Origin: Gammaproteobacteria bacterium
Lineage (GTDB): Bacteria > Pseudomonadota > Gammaproteobacteria > BMS3Bbin11
DNA length: 44,072 bases
Reading direction: 5' to 3'
NCBI GenBank assembly: GCA_013150915.1
Contig: JAADJE010000075.1
Coordinates: forward strand, 23,209 to 67,280
Below are positions 1-9,463 of the stretch, one piece after another; within the stretch, counting starts at the first letter, position 1, and every line of letters begins with the position of its first letter. The notes beneath the pieces were generated by a model. The model was given only the letters and a program-made list of their open reading frames with translations. It was not told the origin of the DNA and searched no databases. The position numbers and the translations under genes are program-made.

Positions 1-10
1 TGACGTAATC

Positions 11-20
11 GGGGGGGGGG
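11..20 (+). repeat. G10 homopolymer tract abutting the rmlA start
   Basis: Ten consecutive G residues end one base before the ATG of rmlA. The tract occupies the place of the Shine-Dalgarno sequence, so its length sets both ribosome-binding strength and spacing. Long G tracts are known slippage-prone phase-variation sites in surface-carbohydrate genes of other bacteria. That this one varies is inference. A sequencing or assembly artefact is also possible. Confidence 0.6.
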
Positions 21-21
21 C

Positions 22-897
22 ATGAAGGGAATTATTCTTGCAGGCGGCTCTGGCACACGTCTTTACCCGGTAACGACAGTTGTTTCAAAACAGCTGTTAC
101 CGGTCTATGACAAGCCGATGATTTACTATCCGCTGTCTACCCTGATGCTGGCAGGGATACGTGAAATTCTTATTATCTCGACCCCGCAGGACACACCACG
201 TTTTGAAGAACTGCTCGGCGATGGCTGCCGCTGGGGTCTGAACCTGGACTATGCTGTTCAAGATCAGCCTGACGGTCTCGCACAGGCCTTTCTAATTGGC
301 AAGGACTTCATTGGTGATTCTTCTGTTTCACTGGTACTTGGGGACAATATTTTCTACGGTCATGATATGTCTGTTATGTTGGAGAAAGCGGCTTCGTTAG
401 AACAGGGTGCTACGGTGTTTGCCTACCCGGTACAGGATCCGGAACGTTACGGTGTGGCGGAGTTTGATAAACAGGGCAATGTCATTAGTCTGGAAGAAAA
501 ACCAGAACAGCCACGTTCTCGTTATGCGGTAACCGGGCTGTATTTTTATGACAATAAAGTCATCAGCTATGCAGAGAACATTAAACCTTCACCGCGTGGC
601 GAGCTGGAAATTACTGATATAAATAGATGTTATCTTGATGATGGAAGCCTGTCGGTAGAATTGCTGGGACGTGGCAGCGCGTGGCTGGATACCGGTACCC
701 ATGATTCTTTATTGCAGGCAACCACATTTATTGAAACCCTGGAAAAGCGTCAAGGTCTGAAAGTATCCTGCCCGGAAGAAATAGCCTTTCGCAAAGGGTA
801 TATTGATAAACAGCAGTTACTGGAACTTGCCGAGGTAATGTCGAAAAATGCCTATGGACAATATTTGAAGCTGGTAGCTGAAGAAAAGCTGTTTTAA
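22..897 (+). CDS. rmlA: Glucose-1-phosphate thymidylyltransferase RmlA (RfbA)
   Basis: This enzyme makes dTDP-glucose from glucose-1-phosphate and dTTP in the cytoplasm, the first step towards dTDP-rhamnose. The 291-aa length is the family norm. The nucleotidyltransferase signature [11 protein letters not shown] runs from residue 8 with R13 and K23 in the usual places, and LGDNIFYG at 106-113 supplies the metal-binding aspartate (D108). The start is fixed by the signature lying near the N terminus, and the RBS position is filled by the G10 tract. The gene opens the polysaccharide locus in this window. rmlB, rmlC and rmlD are not visible and may lie upstream of the window edge. The WsaF-like transferase at 7.1 kb is a plausible consumer of the dTDP-rhamnose. 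Confidence 0.97.
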   Translation: MKGIILAGGSGTRLYPVTTVVSKQLLPVYDKPMIYYPLSTLMLAGIREILIISTPQDTPRFEELLGDGCRWGLNLDYAVQDQPDGLAQAFLIGKDFIGDSSVSLVLGDNIFYGHDMSVMLEKAASLEQGATVFAYPVQDPERYGVAEFDKQGNVISLEEKPEQPRSRYAVTGLYFYDNKVISYAENIKPSPRGELEITDINRCYLDDGSLSVELLGRGSAWLDTGTHDSLLQATTFIETLEKRQGLKVSCPEEIAFRKGYIDKQQLLELAEVMSKNAYGQYLKLVAEEKLF

Positions 898-908
898 GCT
901 GTGTCTCT

Positions 909-1733
909 ATGGAAGGCATAAATGACAGTCTCAAACCCACAGGTATTATCAGTTCGCTGATAAAACATCAGTCGCTGATTCGCCAGCTGGCAAAACGTGA
1001 GGTTTCCAGCCGTTATCGGGGATCGGTAATGGGTTTTTTCTGGACCTTGTTGAACCCTCTGTTAATGCTGACCATCTATACTCTGATTTTCGGCTATGTC
1101 TTTAAGGCACGCTGGGGAGATATGAACCTGGGGGACGGCAGTTTTGCACTGACTTTATTCTCTGGACTAATTGTGCACGGCATGTTTGCGGAATGTATTA
1201 CGCGGGCGCCCATCCTGATCACCAGTAATGTCAATTACGTAAAAAAAGTCGTATTCCCGATAGAGATATTACCCTGGGTGACAATCTATTCCGCATTTTT
1301 TCATGCCCTGATGAGCTTTGTCGTTTTGATGGTATTTAACCTGCTGGTAAACGGCAGTGTTCCTGTCACTGTAATATGGTTCCCGGTTGTATTTGCCCCC
1401 TATATCCTTTTTCTGGTTGCTTGCCTGTGGTTGTTTTCAGCACTGGGCGTTTTTCTCTCTGATATCAAGCAGTTGATGGGAGTGTTGACGACTGCTTTAT
1501 TGTTCCTCAGTCCGGTTTTTTACCCCATCTCTGCACTACCGGAAAGTATGCAGAAACTGATTTATCTGAATCCACTGACCCTGATCATCGAGCAGAGCAG
1601 AGAGATTTTCCTGTGGGGTCATGCACCGAATTTCAAACTGCTGTTTTATTACACACTAGTCTCTTTGATTATTGCCATCGTTGGTTTTGTATGGTTCCAG
1701 AAAAGTCGCAGAGGTTTTGCAGATGTCCTCTGA
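909..1733 (+). CDS. wzm: Polysaccharide ABC exporter, permease subunit (Wzm-like)
   Basis: This is the membrane subunit of an ABC-2 type exporter that moves completed lipid-linked polysaccharide across the inner membrane. The 274-aa protein has an N-terminal amphipathic segment (LIRQLAKREVSSRYRGS, about residues 24-40) followed by six hydrophobic stretches, the layout of the ABC2_membrane/KpsM-Wzm family. It lies 11 bp after rmlA and overlaps the ATPase gene by 11 bp, indicating translational coupling. Its presence means the glycan is assembled to full length in the cytoplasm before export, not by Wzx/Wzy; no wzx or wzy gene is visible in the window. Teichoic-acid-type TagG is the other family possibility, but the context favours O-antigen. 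Confidence 0.93.
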   Translation: MEGINDSLKPTGIISSLIKHQSLIRQLAKREVSSRYRGSVMGFFWTLLNPLLMLTIYTLIFGYVFKARWGDMNLGDGSFALTLFSGLIVHGMFAECITRAPILITSNVNYVKKVVFPIEILPWVTIYSAFFHALMSFVVLMVFNLLVNGSVPVTVIWFPVVFAPYILFLVACLWLFSALGVFLSDIKQLMGVLTTALLFLSPVFYPISALPESMQKLIYLNPLTLIIEQSREIFLWGHAPNFKLLFYYTLVSLIIAIVGFVWFQKSRRGFADVL

Positions 1734-3063
1734 ACCCGTTATTCGTATCCAGCAGTTGAGTAAGGCTTATCGCGTCTACAACCGCCCCATAGATCGTGTA
1801 CTGGAATCAATTCTACATCGTTCAGGTATACGAGAATCAGGCACCCGATTTCGTGAAATTCAGGCACTGAAGCCTACAGATCTTGATATTTATGCGGGGG
1901 AAACTATCGGCATAATTGGCCAGAATGGCTCCGGCAAATCGACATTATTACAGATCATTAGCGGGACCCTGTACCCCTCTACCGGTACTGTTGAGGTCAA
2001 CGGTAGATTATCTGCATTACTGGAGCTCGGTGCAGGGTTTAATCCAAATTTCAGTGGTCGAGAAAATGCCTATCTGAACGGTTCGATTATGGGGATCAGT
2101 CGGACAGAAATGGATGGAAGATTCGAGGATATTCTTGAATTCTCAGGTATCGGCGATTTTATCGACCAGCCGGTTAAAACCTATTCCAGCGGCATGTATG
2201 TAAGGCTGGCTTTTGCTGTAGCGATACACATGGACCCCGATATCCTTGTCGTTGATGAAGCGCTGTCAGTCGGTGATGTTCGTTTTCAGAACAAATGCTT
2301 TCGTAAGCTTCGTGAATTAAAGTTACGGGGGACCACAACACTTTTCGTCACCCACTCCAGTGACTTGATCGTGCGGCATTGTGATCGTGCGGTATTGCTG
2401 GAAAAAGGGGTCGTACGCGCAATGGGTAAGCCGGCCGATGTGGTCAATGAATACCTGAATCTGCTCTTCAATAATGAAGAAGGGCAGGTGAAACCAACTT
2501 CATCAGACATTGAGCCACAGGACTATGATGAGGAAGGCCTGATTGTGGAGCGGTCTATTGACGGCTGCCGTCTGCGCCCTTTCTATAATGCCGCAGAATA
2601 TCGCTGGGGCGATCAGCGAGGTCAGATTCAGGATTATGTATTACTGATTAATGGCGAGCCCGCAAGGGAGATGTGCCGAAGTGGTGACCGTATTGACCTG
2701 TTACTGAGGATTATATTTAAAGAAGACGTGCTCAATCCTATCCTGGGGCTCACACTAAAGACCTCCGATGGCATAGCCGTGTATGGCGCAAACACAAGAG
2801 ACAGGAAGCTTGACGTTCCTGCTGGCAGAGCAGGTAGTGAGTTACGGGTTCGTTATGGTTTTGAGATCAGCCTGATCGGCGGTGATTATTTTATTTCTCT
2901 GGGACTGGCGGACGATGATGAACAGAAAGACAACCTGGCTGTGGACCGTCGTTATGACCTGATTCATATCCAGGTAAAGGCGGAGTATAGTGATTTTGGA
3001 ATAAGTGCATTAAACATGGACATGTCGATCGATGCCGGCGTTGCTGAAGAGAGAACGCTATGA
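1723..3063 (+). CDS. wzt: Polysaccharide ABC exporter, ATPase with C-terminal glycan-binding-like domain (Wzt-like)
   Basis: This 446-aa subunit powers export with Wzm. The ATG at 1723 is preferred over an in-frame codon at 1672, which would overlap the permease gene by 62 bp and add an unconserved leader. Walker A is GQNGSGKS (66-73), the signature is YSSGMYVRLAFA (from 154), and Walker B is ILVVDEAL (D178/E179). After about residue 250 there is a 190-residue extension predicted mostly beta. Such extensions in Wzt proteins form a carbohydrate-binding module that recognises the finished or terminally modified end of the O-polysaccharide. The function of this extension here is by family analogy. 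It overlaps the next gene by 4 bp (ATGA). Confidence 0.93.
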   Translation: MSSEPVIRIQQLSKAYRVYNRPIDRVLESILHRSGIRESGTRFREIQALKPTDLDIYAGETIGIIGQNGSGKSTLLQIISGTLYPSTGTVEVNGRLSALLELGAGFNPNFSGRENAYLNGSIMGISRTEMDGRFEDILEFSGIGDFIDQPVKTYSSGMYVRLAFAVAIHMDPDILVVDEALSVGDVRFQNKCFRKLRELKLRGTTTLFVTHSSDLIVRHCDRAVLLEKGVVRAMGKPADVVNEYLNLLFNNEEGQVKPTSSDIEPQDYDEEGLIVERSIDGCRLRPFYNAAEYRWGDQRGQIQDYVLLINGEPAREMCRSGDRIDLLLRIIFKEDVLNPILGLTLKTSDGIAVYGANTRDRKLDVPAGRAGSELRVRYGFEISLIGGDYFISLGLADDDEQKDNLAVDRRYDLIHIQVKAEYSDFGISALNMDMSIDAGVAEERTL

Positions 3064-5435
3064 CAGTTGAAGAGCAAACACTGTCACTCGTTCTACATCA
3101 GCAGGATAACACTGAGCAGTCGGTTATTATCTACCCGCTGGTTGAGCGGCAACGTCTCTGCTTTGACAACCTTGCAGCGGATCAGACAGCACTGACCTTA
3201 TCAATCAGACGATCTGAGGGTGTTTGGCGTGATGGCTTTATTCATCTTTATAGAATTGTCCTGAAAAAGCGGAAGGGTGAAACAGATGAGGTTCTGCTTC
3301 AGTATAAAGAACCCGATGAAATTCTTCAGGCCTGTCAATTCAATGATCTTCGATATCGTCATTCGGCGCTGGGTGAGGTGTTCGTTGTAACCGGCCCAAA
3401 TCCATCACTGCAGATATCACTTGCTGAAACAAAGTTGGCTTCGCGAAAAACCGAACAATCTTTACAGCTTTGTGTAGAAATGTCTGCCCCGTATTCTCTT
3501 GATTATGCAATTGCACTGGATGGTTTTATCCAGCAGGAGAATAACTACATCACACGGATACGTGAACTGGAATCTGAACTGCAGGCACATAAACAATATA
3601 AAGTTGAAATTGAGGATATCAAGCGATCCAAGGCCTGGCACATGATAGAGTGTGTGCGCGAGCTGATCTATGATCGTTTGCTTGGCCGACTGCCTTCATT
3701 GCGTAACAGGGCCCTTACAGTTACCCGGCCAGGAGATAGTGCGACAAGCATTGAAAACAAAGCGGGGGATGGAAATCATTATACTTACACTTTCGTCGAG
3801 GCGGAAAGTGAATGGGTAAAAAAAGAGATATCAAAGTTTGATAAAAAACCGCTGATCAGCCTGGTGATGCCCGTCTTCAATGTTTCTCCGAAGTGGCTGA
3901 AGCTTGCCATTAAGAGTGTAGAGTGCCAGCTCTATGAAAACTGGGAACTTTGTATTGTCGACGATGCCTCCAGCTCTGAAGAGACCGTAAATTATCTCAA
4001 AACGATTCGTCACCCACGCATAAGAATTCGCTATCTGGATAACAATCGAAATATCTCTGGTGCTACCAATGAGGCGATACGATTTGCCAAAGGCGAATAT
4101 CTGGCTTTCATGGATAATGATGATGAATTAACACCGGATGCGGTATTCGAAATGGTCAGTGCCGTCAATGAATTTGATGCAGATATGATCTATTCCGATG
4201 AAGATTTTATTGATCTTGACGGCAACTATTGTGACCCGCATTACAAGCCGGATTTTTCCCCGGATCTGCTGTTATCACATAACTATATTACACATTTTGT
4301 GGTGGTCAAAAAGCAACTGGCCGAGGAGGTAGGCCTGCTGGACAGCCGTTATGATGGTGCACAGGATCATGAATTTTTATTGCGTGTAACAGAAAAGTCT
4401 CTACGGATACATCATGTACAAAAAGTGTTATATCACTGGCGTAGAAGTGAAACATCGACCAGTTTTAGTCCAGACGCCAAGCCGGGTGCGTTAATCAGCG
4501 CACGCATGGCGCTACAGTCAACACTGGAAAGGCGAAAAATAGATGCGGACTTGGTAGATGAAAAAGAGCCTTTCTTTTTTCGTGTTAAGCGGCGTATAAA
4601 AGGTTCTCCACTGGTGAGTATTGTCATTCCCTTTCGTGATAAACCGGATCTTCTGAACACCTGCATTAATTCCATACTCGACTATTCGACCTGGGATAAT
4701 TATGAGATTGTCGCGGTATCCAACAACAGTCGCTCCAGCGAAACCTTTGGCCTGATTCATCAACTGGAAGAAAAGTCACCGCGCTTTCATTGCGTGGAAT
4801 TTAATGAAGAATTCAATTTCTCCCGTGTAGTCAATTATGGTGTGAGTCAGTCTAAGGGGGAGCATTTGATTATCCTGAATAATGATATAGAGATTATTAG
4901 CTGGGACTGGATAGAAGCGATGTTGGAACAATCGCAGCGTGAAGAAGTTGGCGCCGTGGGTGCGAAACTCCTCTATCCTAATAACACTATTCAGCATGCA
5001 GGGATAATTATCGGTCTGGGCGGCTACGCAGGACATTCTCACAAACATACTCGCGCCAACAGTCCGGGTTATTTTAATTTGCTGCAGTCTATTCATAATG
5101 TTTCAGCCGTGACGGGTGCCTGCATGATGATTTCACACAACAAGTTTGACGCCATCAATGGTTTCGATGAAGAAAATTTCAAAATCGCCTACAACGATGT
5201 AGATTTCTGTCTGCGTTTAAGAGAACAGGGCCTGCTGAATATTTTTACACCCTATGCTGAGCTGTATCACCATGAGTCGATATCAAGAGGCTATGAGGAT
5301 ACCGATGAAAAACAGCAACGCTTCAGTGGTGAAAAGAAGCGGCTAAGAGAAAGGCATGCCAAAATATTTGAACAGGGGGATCCCTACTACAACCCGAACC
5401 TGACCCATGACCGTGAGGACTACAGCATCCGTTAG
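3060..5435 (+). CDS. Two-domain GT2 glycosyltransferase (791 aa)
   Basis: This is a cytoplasmic glycan-building enzyme with two GT-A fold domains. The first begins at PLISLVMPVFN (264) and has DNDDE at 352-356. The second begins at PLVSIVIPFRDKP (517) and carries NNDIE at 607-611. About 230 residues precede the first GT domain. They contain a short predicted coiled coil (about 165-195) and a SKAWHMI segment of the kind often found before GT2 domains in O-antigen clusters. The protein could add two different sugars or work processively; donor and acceptor cannot be read from sequence. Its ATG overlaps the wzt stop, so the two are translated as a unit. Confidence 0.9.
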   Translation: MTVEEQTLSLVLHQQDNTEQSVIIYPLVERQRLCFDNLAADQTALTLSIRRSEGVWRDGFIHLYRIVLKKRKGETDEVLLQYKEPDEILQACQFNDLRYRHSALGEVFVVTGPNPSLQISLAETKLASRKTEQSLQLCVEMSAPYSLDYAIALDGFIQQENNYITRIRELESELQAHKQYKVEIEDIKRSKAWHMIECVRELIYDRLLGRLPSLRNRALTVTRPGDSATSIENKAGDGNHYTYTFVEAESEWVKKEISKFDKKPLISLVMPVFNVSPKWLKLAIKSVECQLYENWELCIVDDASSSEETVNYLKTIRHPRIRIRYLDNNRNISGATNEAIRFAKGEYLAFMDNDDELTPDAVFEMVSAVNEFDADMIYSDEDFIDLDGNYCDPHYKPDFSPDLLLSHNYITHFVVVKKQLAEEVGLLDSRYDGAQDHEFLLRVTEKSLRIHHVQKVLYHWRRSETSTSFSPDAKPGALISARMALQSTLERRKIDADLVDEKEPFFFRVKRRIKGSPLVSIVIPFRDKPDLLNTCINSILDYSTWDNYEIVAVSNNSRSSETFGLIHQLEEKSPRFHCVEFNEEFNFSRVVNYGVSQSKGEHLIILNNDIEIISWDWIEAMLEQSQREEVGAVGAKLLYPNNTIQHAGIIIGLGGYAGHSHKHTRANSPGYFNLLQSIHNVSAVTGACMMISHNKFDAINGFDEENFKIAYNDVDFCLRLREQGLLNIFTPYAELYHHESISRGYEDTDEKQQRFSGEKKRLRERHAKIFEQGDPYYNPNLTHDREDYSIR

Positions 5436-5455
5436 GCGGATGTGAAGGATTATCT

Positions 5456-6886
5456 GTGAGTACGCTGACCCAGACATTGCCAGATAAAATCTGGCCGGGT
5501 CGTGGTACGGCCTGTTTGATCTCCGGCTATGCCGCCAACGAGAGTTTACTCCAGGGTATCCGTGTGCAGGCAGATGGGTTATTGTCATCATCAACCCTGT
5601 TGCAGCTGGCGGCAGCACAGATTGATGACTGTTGCACTACAATTAGCCCCCGTTCATGTCTTCTCTCAGGGTTTACAACACTGGTCAAGTTTCTACCGGT
5701 CAAACAGACGAAAGAACTTAAAGTTGAAGTTCGTGCCGACTTTAAGGCAAACCAGTCTGAAATAATAGACCAAAGCACCATTAAGCTAATGTATGAAAAC
5801 CCTGTCAGTGAGGCCGGGATACCGGGCTGCAATGTTGTTATTTGTATGGCCTGTTGGGAACCTGATGAAGAGCATTTAAAGCGCCAGATAGAATCCATTA
5901 AGGCACAGACGCTCAGATCCTGGCATTGTATTATTAACGATGATGCTTCTTCTGATGAAACCTGGGGGCGCTATCGGGAAATCATTGGTGATGATTCGCG
6001 TTTCAGTCTGTTCAGAAACGAAAATAACCTCGGTTTTTACAGGAATTTTGAAGTTGCATTATCCAGAGTACCGGAGAATGTCGATTATGTCGCTATGGTC
6101 GATCAGGATGATGACTGGTATCCGGAAAAGTTGGCTACCACTGTGGCCGCATTTGATGAGGATACGATGCTGGTTTATTGCGATATGCGTATCATCGATG
6201 AAAAAGGTACGATCATATCGGAGACTTACTGGAGCGGCAGAAAGAATAATTACAGGGATGCGGATGTGTTGTTTCTGGCCAATACAGTAACCGGTGCGGC
6301 ATCGGTTTTTAGGCGAAATTTGATGGTCGATATTCTGCCATTTCCACAAGCAGTAGGAGAGGTGTTTCATGATCACTGGATAGCCTGCGTTGCCCGCTGT
6401 CGCGGTAAGCTTGGTTATGTAGATCAGGCTTTATATGATTATTATCAATACGGAAATAGCGTTATTGGACGCTGTGATTTTGAAGCCAGAGGTATGGGAC
6501 AAAGAGCAATGGATATTGCTGCAAATGTGAAGTATCTCGGTAAGGCAGGTAAATTTAAGTCATGGTTATTGCACAAACGGCTCACGGCATTAAATGTTTT
6601 TCATCATGAATATCTGCGCCTGTATCTATTTGCTGAAATACTAAAAATACGTTTGCCGAATATGCAGAAAGATACAGAACAGGGTTTGAGAATGTTTTCA
6701 GTGGGCTGGTCGGCTATCTTTCATCTGCTGCGGGCTCATGTGCGCATCATTTTCAGAAAAGAGACGACTGATGATGCCGAGATAAGGCTGGCGGCTGCCC
6801 TCTTTATGTTTAAGCTGGATCGTATTTATGGCCGTTTGTTTGCGGGGAGAATCGTAAAAAGGCATTGTCGATCACTGAAAAATTAA
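5456..6886 (+). CDS. GT2 family glycosyltransferase (476 aa)
   Basis: The start is GTG at 5456, preceded by AAGGAT at 5445-5450. The GT2 domain begins at NVVICMACWEP (126) and has the NDDASSDETW nucleotide-binding loop and the D216-Q-D-D-D motif followed by WYPEKL, as in rhamnan/RgpB-type transferases. The C-terminal 130 residues are basic and partly amphipathic. The first 120 residues have no recognised domain. The gene follows the double GT2 by 20 bp and is probably co-transcribed with it. A rhamnosyltransferase role is plausible because rmlA and a WsaF-like enzyme are nearby, but the specificity is inferred. Confidence 0.88.
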   Translation: MSTLTQTLPDKIWPGRGTACLISGYAANESLLQGIRVQADGLLSSSTLLQLAAAQIDDCCTTISPRSCLLSGFTTLVKFLPVKQTKELKVEVRADFKANQSEIIDQSTIKLMYENPVSEAGIPGCNVVICMACWEPDEEHLKRQIESIKAQTLRSWHCIINDDASSDETWGRYREIIGDDSRFSLFRNENNLGFYRNFEVALSRVPENVDYVAMVDQDDDWYPEKLATTVAAFDEDTMLVYCDMRIIDEKGTIISETYWSGRKNNYRDADVLFLANTVTGAASVFRRNLMVDILPFPQAVGEVFHDHWIACVARCRGKLGYVDQALYDYYQYGNSVIGRCDFEARGMGQRAMDIAANVKYLGKAGKFKSWLLHKRLTALNVFHHEYLRLYLFAEILKIRLPNMQKDTEQGLRMFSVGWSAIFHLLRAHVRIIFRKETTDDAEIRLAAALFMFKLDRIYGRLFAGRIVKRHCRSLKN

Positions 6887-6998
6887 TCTAAGGAAACCCA
6901 TTATTGCACCCTGTGGGCATTTCCTACAGAATGCTTACACCATTCTTTCGGTTACGAGCAACGAAGCCTGGAAATTCCCTATAATATAGTCATTCACG

Positions 6999-7036
6999 TA
7001 GAGATTGTTTCGTTACTTCACTCCTGGCAATGACGA
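6999..7036. repeat. Degenerate copy of a dispersed intergenic repeat
   Basis: The intergenic segment GAGATTGTTTCGTTACTTCACTCC followed by GGCAATGAC resembles a widespread bacterial intergenic repeat of the type GAGATTGCTTCG..CTCGCAATGACG. A partial inverted match (CGAGCAACGAAGC) lies at 6955-6967. Only this copy is visible in the window. The resemblance is from memory of the repeat family. It lies in the longest gap of the polysaccharide locus (6887-7075), which also contains a TATAAT hexamer at 6980-6985 without a clear -35 element. Confidence 0.4.
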
Positions 7037-7075
7037 ATAAATCAGGGTTTACTTAAAAATACGCGGGATATTATT

Positions 7076-8392
7076 TTGTCAAAAATGTTAACCAGTTTTC
7101 TGGCCTTCGGTGCACGCAAAGGTTTTTTGCGTCCGGTGCTTAACTATGGTCGTAAGATCATGGAAGAGTATTACACCAATGAGGCTATCCATCGGGTGGT
7201 GGCGGAGAAAATTGCCCCACTGAATCTACGCATTAGTGACACTGAACCGCAGCGTTTCAATATATTCATTCCCGAAATTGATTTTGGTAGTTTTTTTGGT
7301 GGTTATATCGCCAAGTTTAATTTCGCCCGCAAGCTGGTTGAGGAGGGTAACAGAGTTCGTATTATTACAGTGGATCGCTGTTATACAAAGCGGGAGGACT
7401 GGCCTGCTGTGGTACAGAAATATCAGGGCATAGAGAATATTTTTGACAACGTTGAAGTGGCCACGGTCTTTGGCAGGCAAGAGCAACTGCTTTTTCACCC
7501 GGAAGATGTACTGATGGCAACGACGTGGTGGACCGCCCATATTGTGAACCAGTGCCTGCCGAAGTTTAACGACAGGAAATTCCTGTATTTCATCCAGGAA
7601 TATGAGGCCTTCACTTTTCCCATGGGCAGTTATTATGCGTTGGCCCATGAGTCGTATTCTTTTCCGCATGTCGCGCTGTTCTCCTCATCGACCTTAAGGG
7701 ACTATTTTCAGGCCCGGTCGTATGGCGTTTTTGCATCGGATGATCCAGAGGTAGCGGAAAGTAGGGGACTCCCCTTCGAGAATGCAATACTCAGTTTTGA
7801 CCGAGACTTGAACGAGGACAGAAGGAAAGGGCATAAACTGCTGTTTTATGCACGCCCTGACGGACATGCCGCACGAAATATGTTCGAAATTGGTTTTATT
7901 GCGCTTGAGACAGCAATAAGAAACGGTGCTTTTCCGGATGACTGGGAGTTTTTTGGTATCGGTGCCAGTCATAATGATATGCAGCTACCGGATGGTAGGT
8001 TTCTGAAAATGATCGGCAAGCTGGGTCTAAAAGAATACCGTGAAAGGCTGCCCGATTTTGACCTTGGGCTGGCATTGATGTATACCCCTCATCCTAGTTT
8101 ATTACCGATAGAAATGGCTGCTGCAGGGCAGGTAGTAGTAACCAATACCTGTCTGAACAAGACGGTAGCGGAACTGGAAAATATTTCCAGCAATTTCTGT
8201 GTTGCTGCGCCGACCGTGCATGCTGTGGCGGCTGCACTGGAAAAGGCCACGAATCGTGTCGATGATTTAGCCGCCAGAGAATTTGGCGCACAGGTAAACT
8301 GGTCGCAGGACTGGGATCAGACATTTTCTCCTGATCTGCTAGGGCGGGTTCAACAGTGGTTCCCTGTTGTGAAACTGGAAAAACACCCGTGA
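7076..8392 (+). CDS. WsaF-like rhamnosyltransferase (GT4-type, GT-B fold)
   Basis: The 438-aa protein has features of the WsaF rhamnosyltransferase family: an N-terminal FIPEIDFGSFFGGY segment (about 62-75), MATTWWTAH (about 146-154), FIQEYEAFTFPMGSYYALA (about 163-181), and a C-terminal GT-B donor-site region ending in PHPSLLPIEMAAAGQVVVTN. WsaF uses dTDP-rhamnose, which agrees with rmlA at the head of the locus. The TTG at 7076 is the called start; the ATG at 7085 is an equally reasonable alternative three codons in. It is preceded by a 189-bp gap with a repeat, so it may have its own promoter. Confidence 0.88.
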   Translation: MSKMLTSFLAFGARKGFLRPVLNYGRKIMEEYYTNEAIHRVVAEKIAPLNLRISDTEPQRFNIFIPEIDFGSFFGGYIAKFNFARKLVEEGNRVRIITVDRCYTKREDWPAVVQKYQGIENIFDNVEVATVFGRQEQLLFHPEDVLMATTWWTAHIVNQCLPKFNDRKFLYFIQEYEAFTFPMGSYYALAHESYSFPHVALFSSSTLRDYFQARSYGVFASDDPEVAESRGLPFENAILSFDRDLNEDRRKGHKLLFYARPDGHAARNMFEIGFIALETAIRNGAFPDDWEFFGIGASHNDMQLPDGRFLKMIGKLGLKEYRERLPDFDLGLALMYTPHPSLLPIEMAAAGQVVVTNTCLNKTVAELENISSNFCVAAPTVHAVAAALEKATNRVDDLAAREFGAQVNWSQDWDQTFSPDLLGRVQQWFPVVKLEKHP

Positions 8393-8504
8393 CAGTAAAC
8401 CGCCTAATCATGGTTCGGCTTAGTAAGTGGTGATATCAGCCTATCGGATGTAAAATAATGTCGTATCCAATCCGTAAACCGCAACCCAGGCACAGGAGTC
8501 GCTC

Positions 8505-9443
8505 TTGAAAATTTCTATCATACTGCCCGTCCTCAATGAAGAGGAAAATCTTAACGATATGAATGCCGAGATTACGAGTGTCGTTGAGAATATGGATGTA
8601 GAGTATGAAATTATCTATATTGATGACGGCAGTACGGATCGAAGCTTTGAGATGCTTTCCTCAATGCGGGAGAAAAATCAGAATATCAAGATAATTCAGT
8701 TTCGGCGAAATTTTGGCCAGACAGCAGGTCTGGCGGCAGGTTTTGACCATGCCACGGGTGATGTCATTATCACCATGGACTCTGACCGACAGAATGACCC
8801 CAATGATATCCCGATGTTACTGGACAAAATCAATGAAGGCTATGATCTGGTCAGTGGCTGGCGTTTTGACCGGCAGGATGCCTGGCTATCACGAAAGTTG
8901 CCTTCAAAATTGGCAAATGGGCTGATCTCAAAAATTACCGGCGTTAAACTCCATGATTACGGCTGTAGCTTGAAGGCATTTCGAAAAGAAGTGGTGGAAA
9001 ATATTAGACTATACGGAGAGATGCACCGGTTCATTCCTGCCATTGCCAGCTGGATGGGCGTACGTATTGCCGAGGTAAAAGTTAATCATCGTGCGCGGGT
9101 TGCCGGCACAAGCAAATACGGTATTTCTCGAACTTTCCGCGTAATCCTTGATCTGGTGACGGTAAAATTTCTGCTCCAGTATTCGGCAAGACCGTTACAT
9201 TTTTTTGGTGGTATTGGTATAGCAAGCGGTGTAACAGGATTTCTGATTGCATTTGTTATGCTTATCCAGAAGTTCTTTTTCGGCATTGCTCTTGGCGACA
9301 GACCGCTATTGTTACTCGCTGTCCTGCTTATATTTATTGGTATACAGTTTGTTACCTTCGGTTTACTCGGGGAGCTGATGACCAGGACATATCATGAAGC
9401 ACAAAACAAGCCGATCTACATGATTCGGCAAGCGATGATATAG
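8505..9443 (+). CDS. Polyprenyl-phosphate glycosyltransferase, DPM1/GtrB-like
   Basis: The start is TTG at 8505, well supported by AGGAG at 8494-8498. The GT2 domain carries YIDDGSTD (D40, D41) and MDSDRQNDP (D92, D94), the typical motifs of dolichol/undecaprenyl-phosphate sugar transferases. Two membrane segments follow (about 222-246 and 262-290), then the GELMTRTYHEAQNKP tail seen in the GtrB/ArnC-like group. It probably attaches a nucleotide sugar to undecaprenyl phosphate on the inner face of the membrane. No GtrA flippase or GT-C partner is visible next to it. In an ABC-dependent locus it might supply sugar for a periplasmic side-branch addition; this is inference. Confidence 0.9.
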   Translation: MKISIILPVLNEEENLNDMNAEITSVVENMDVEYEIIYIDDGSTDRSFEMLSSMREKNQNIKIIQFRRNFGQTAGLAAGFDHATGDVIITMDSDRQNDPNDIPMLLDKINEGYDLVSGWRFDRQDAWLSRKLPSKLANGLISKITGVKLHDYGCSLKAFRKEVVENIRLYGEMHRFIPAIASWMGVRIAEVKVNHRARVAGTSKYGISRTFRVILDLVTVKFLLQYSARPLHFFGGIGIASGVTGFLIAFVMLIQKFFFGIALGDRPLLLLAVLLIFIGIQFVTFGLLGELMTRTYHEAQNKPIYMIRQAMI

Positions 9444-9463
9444 GGGCACCTATCTCCCTGGAT

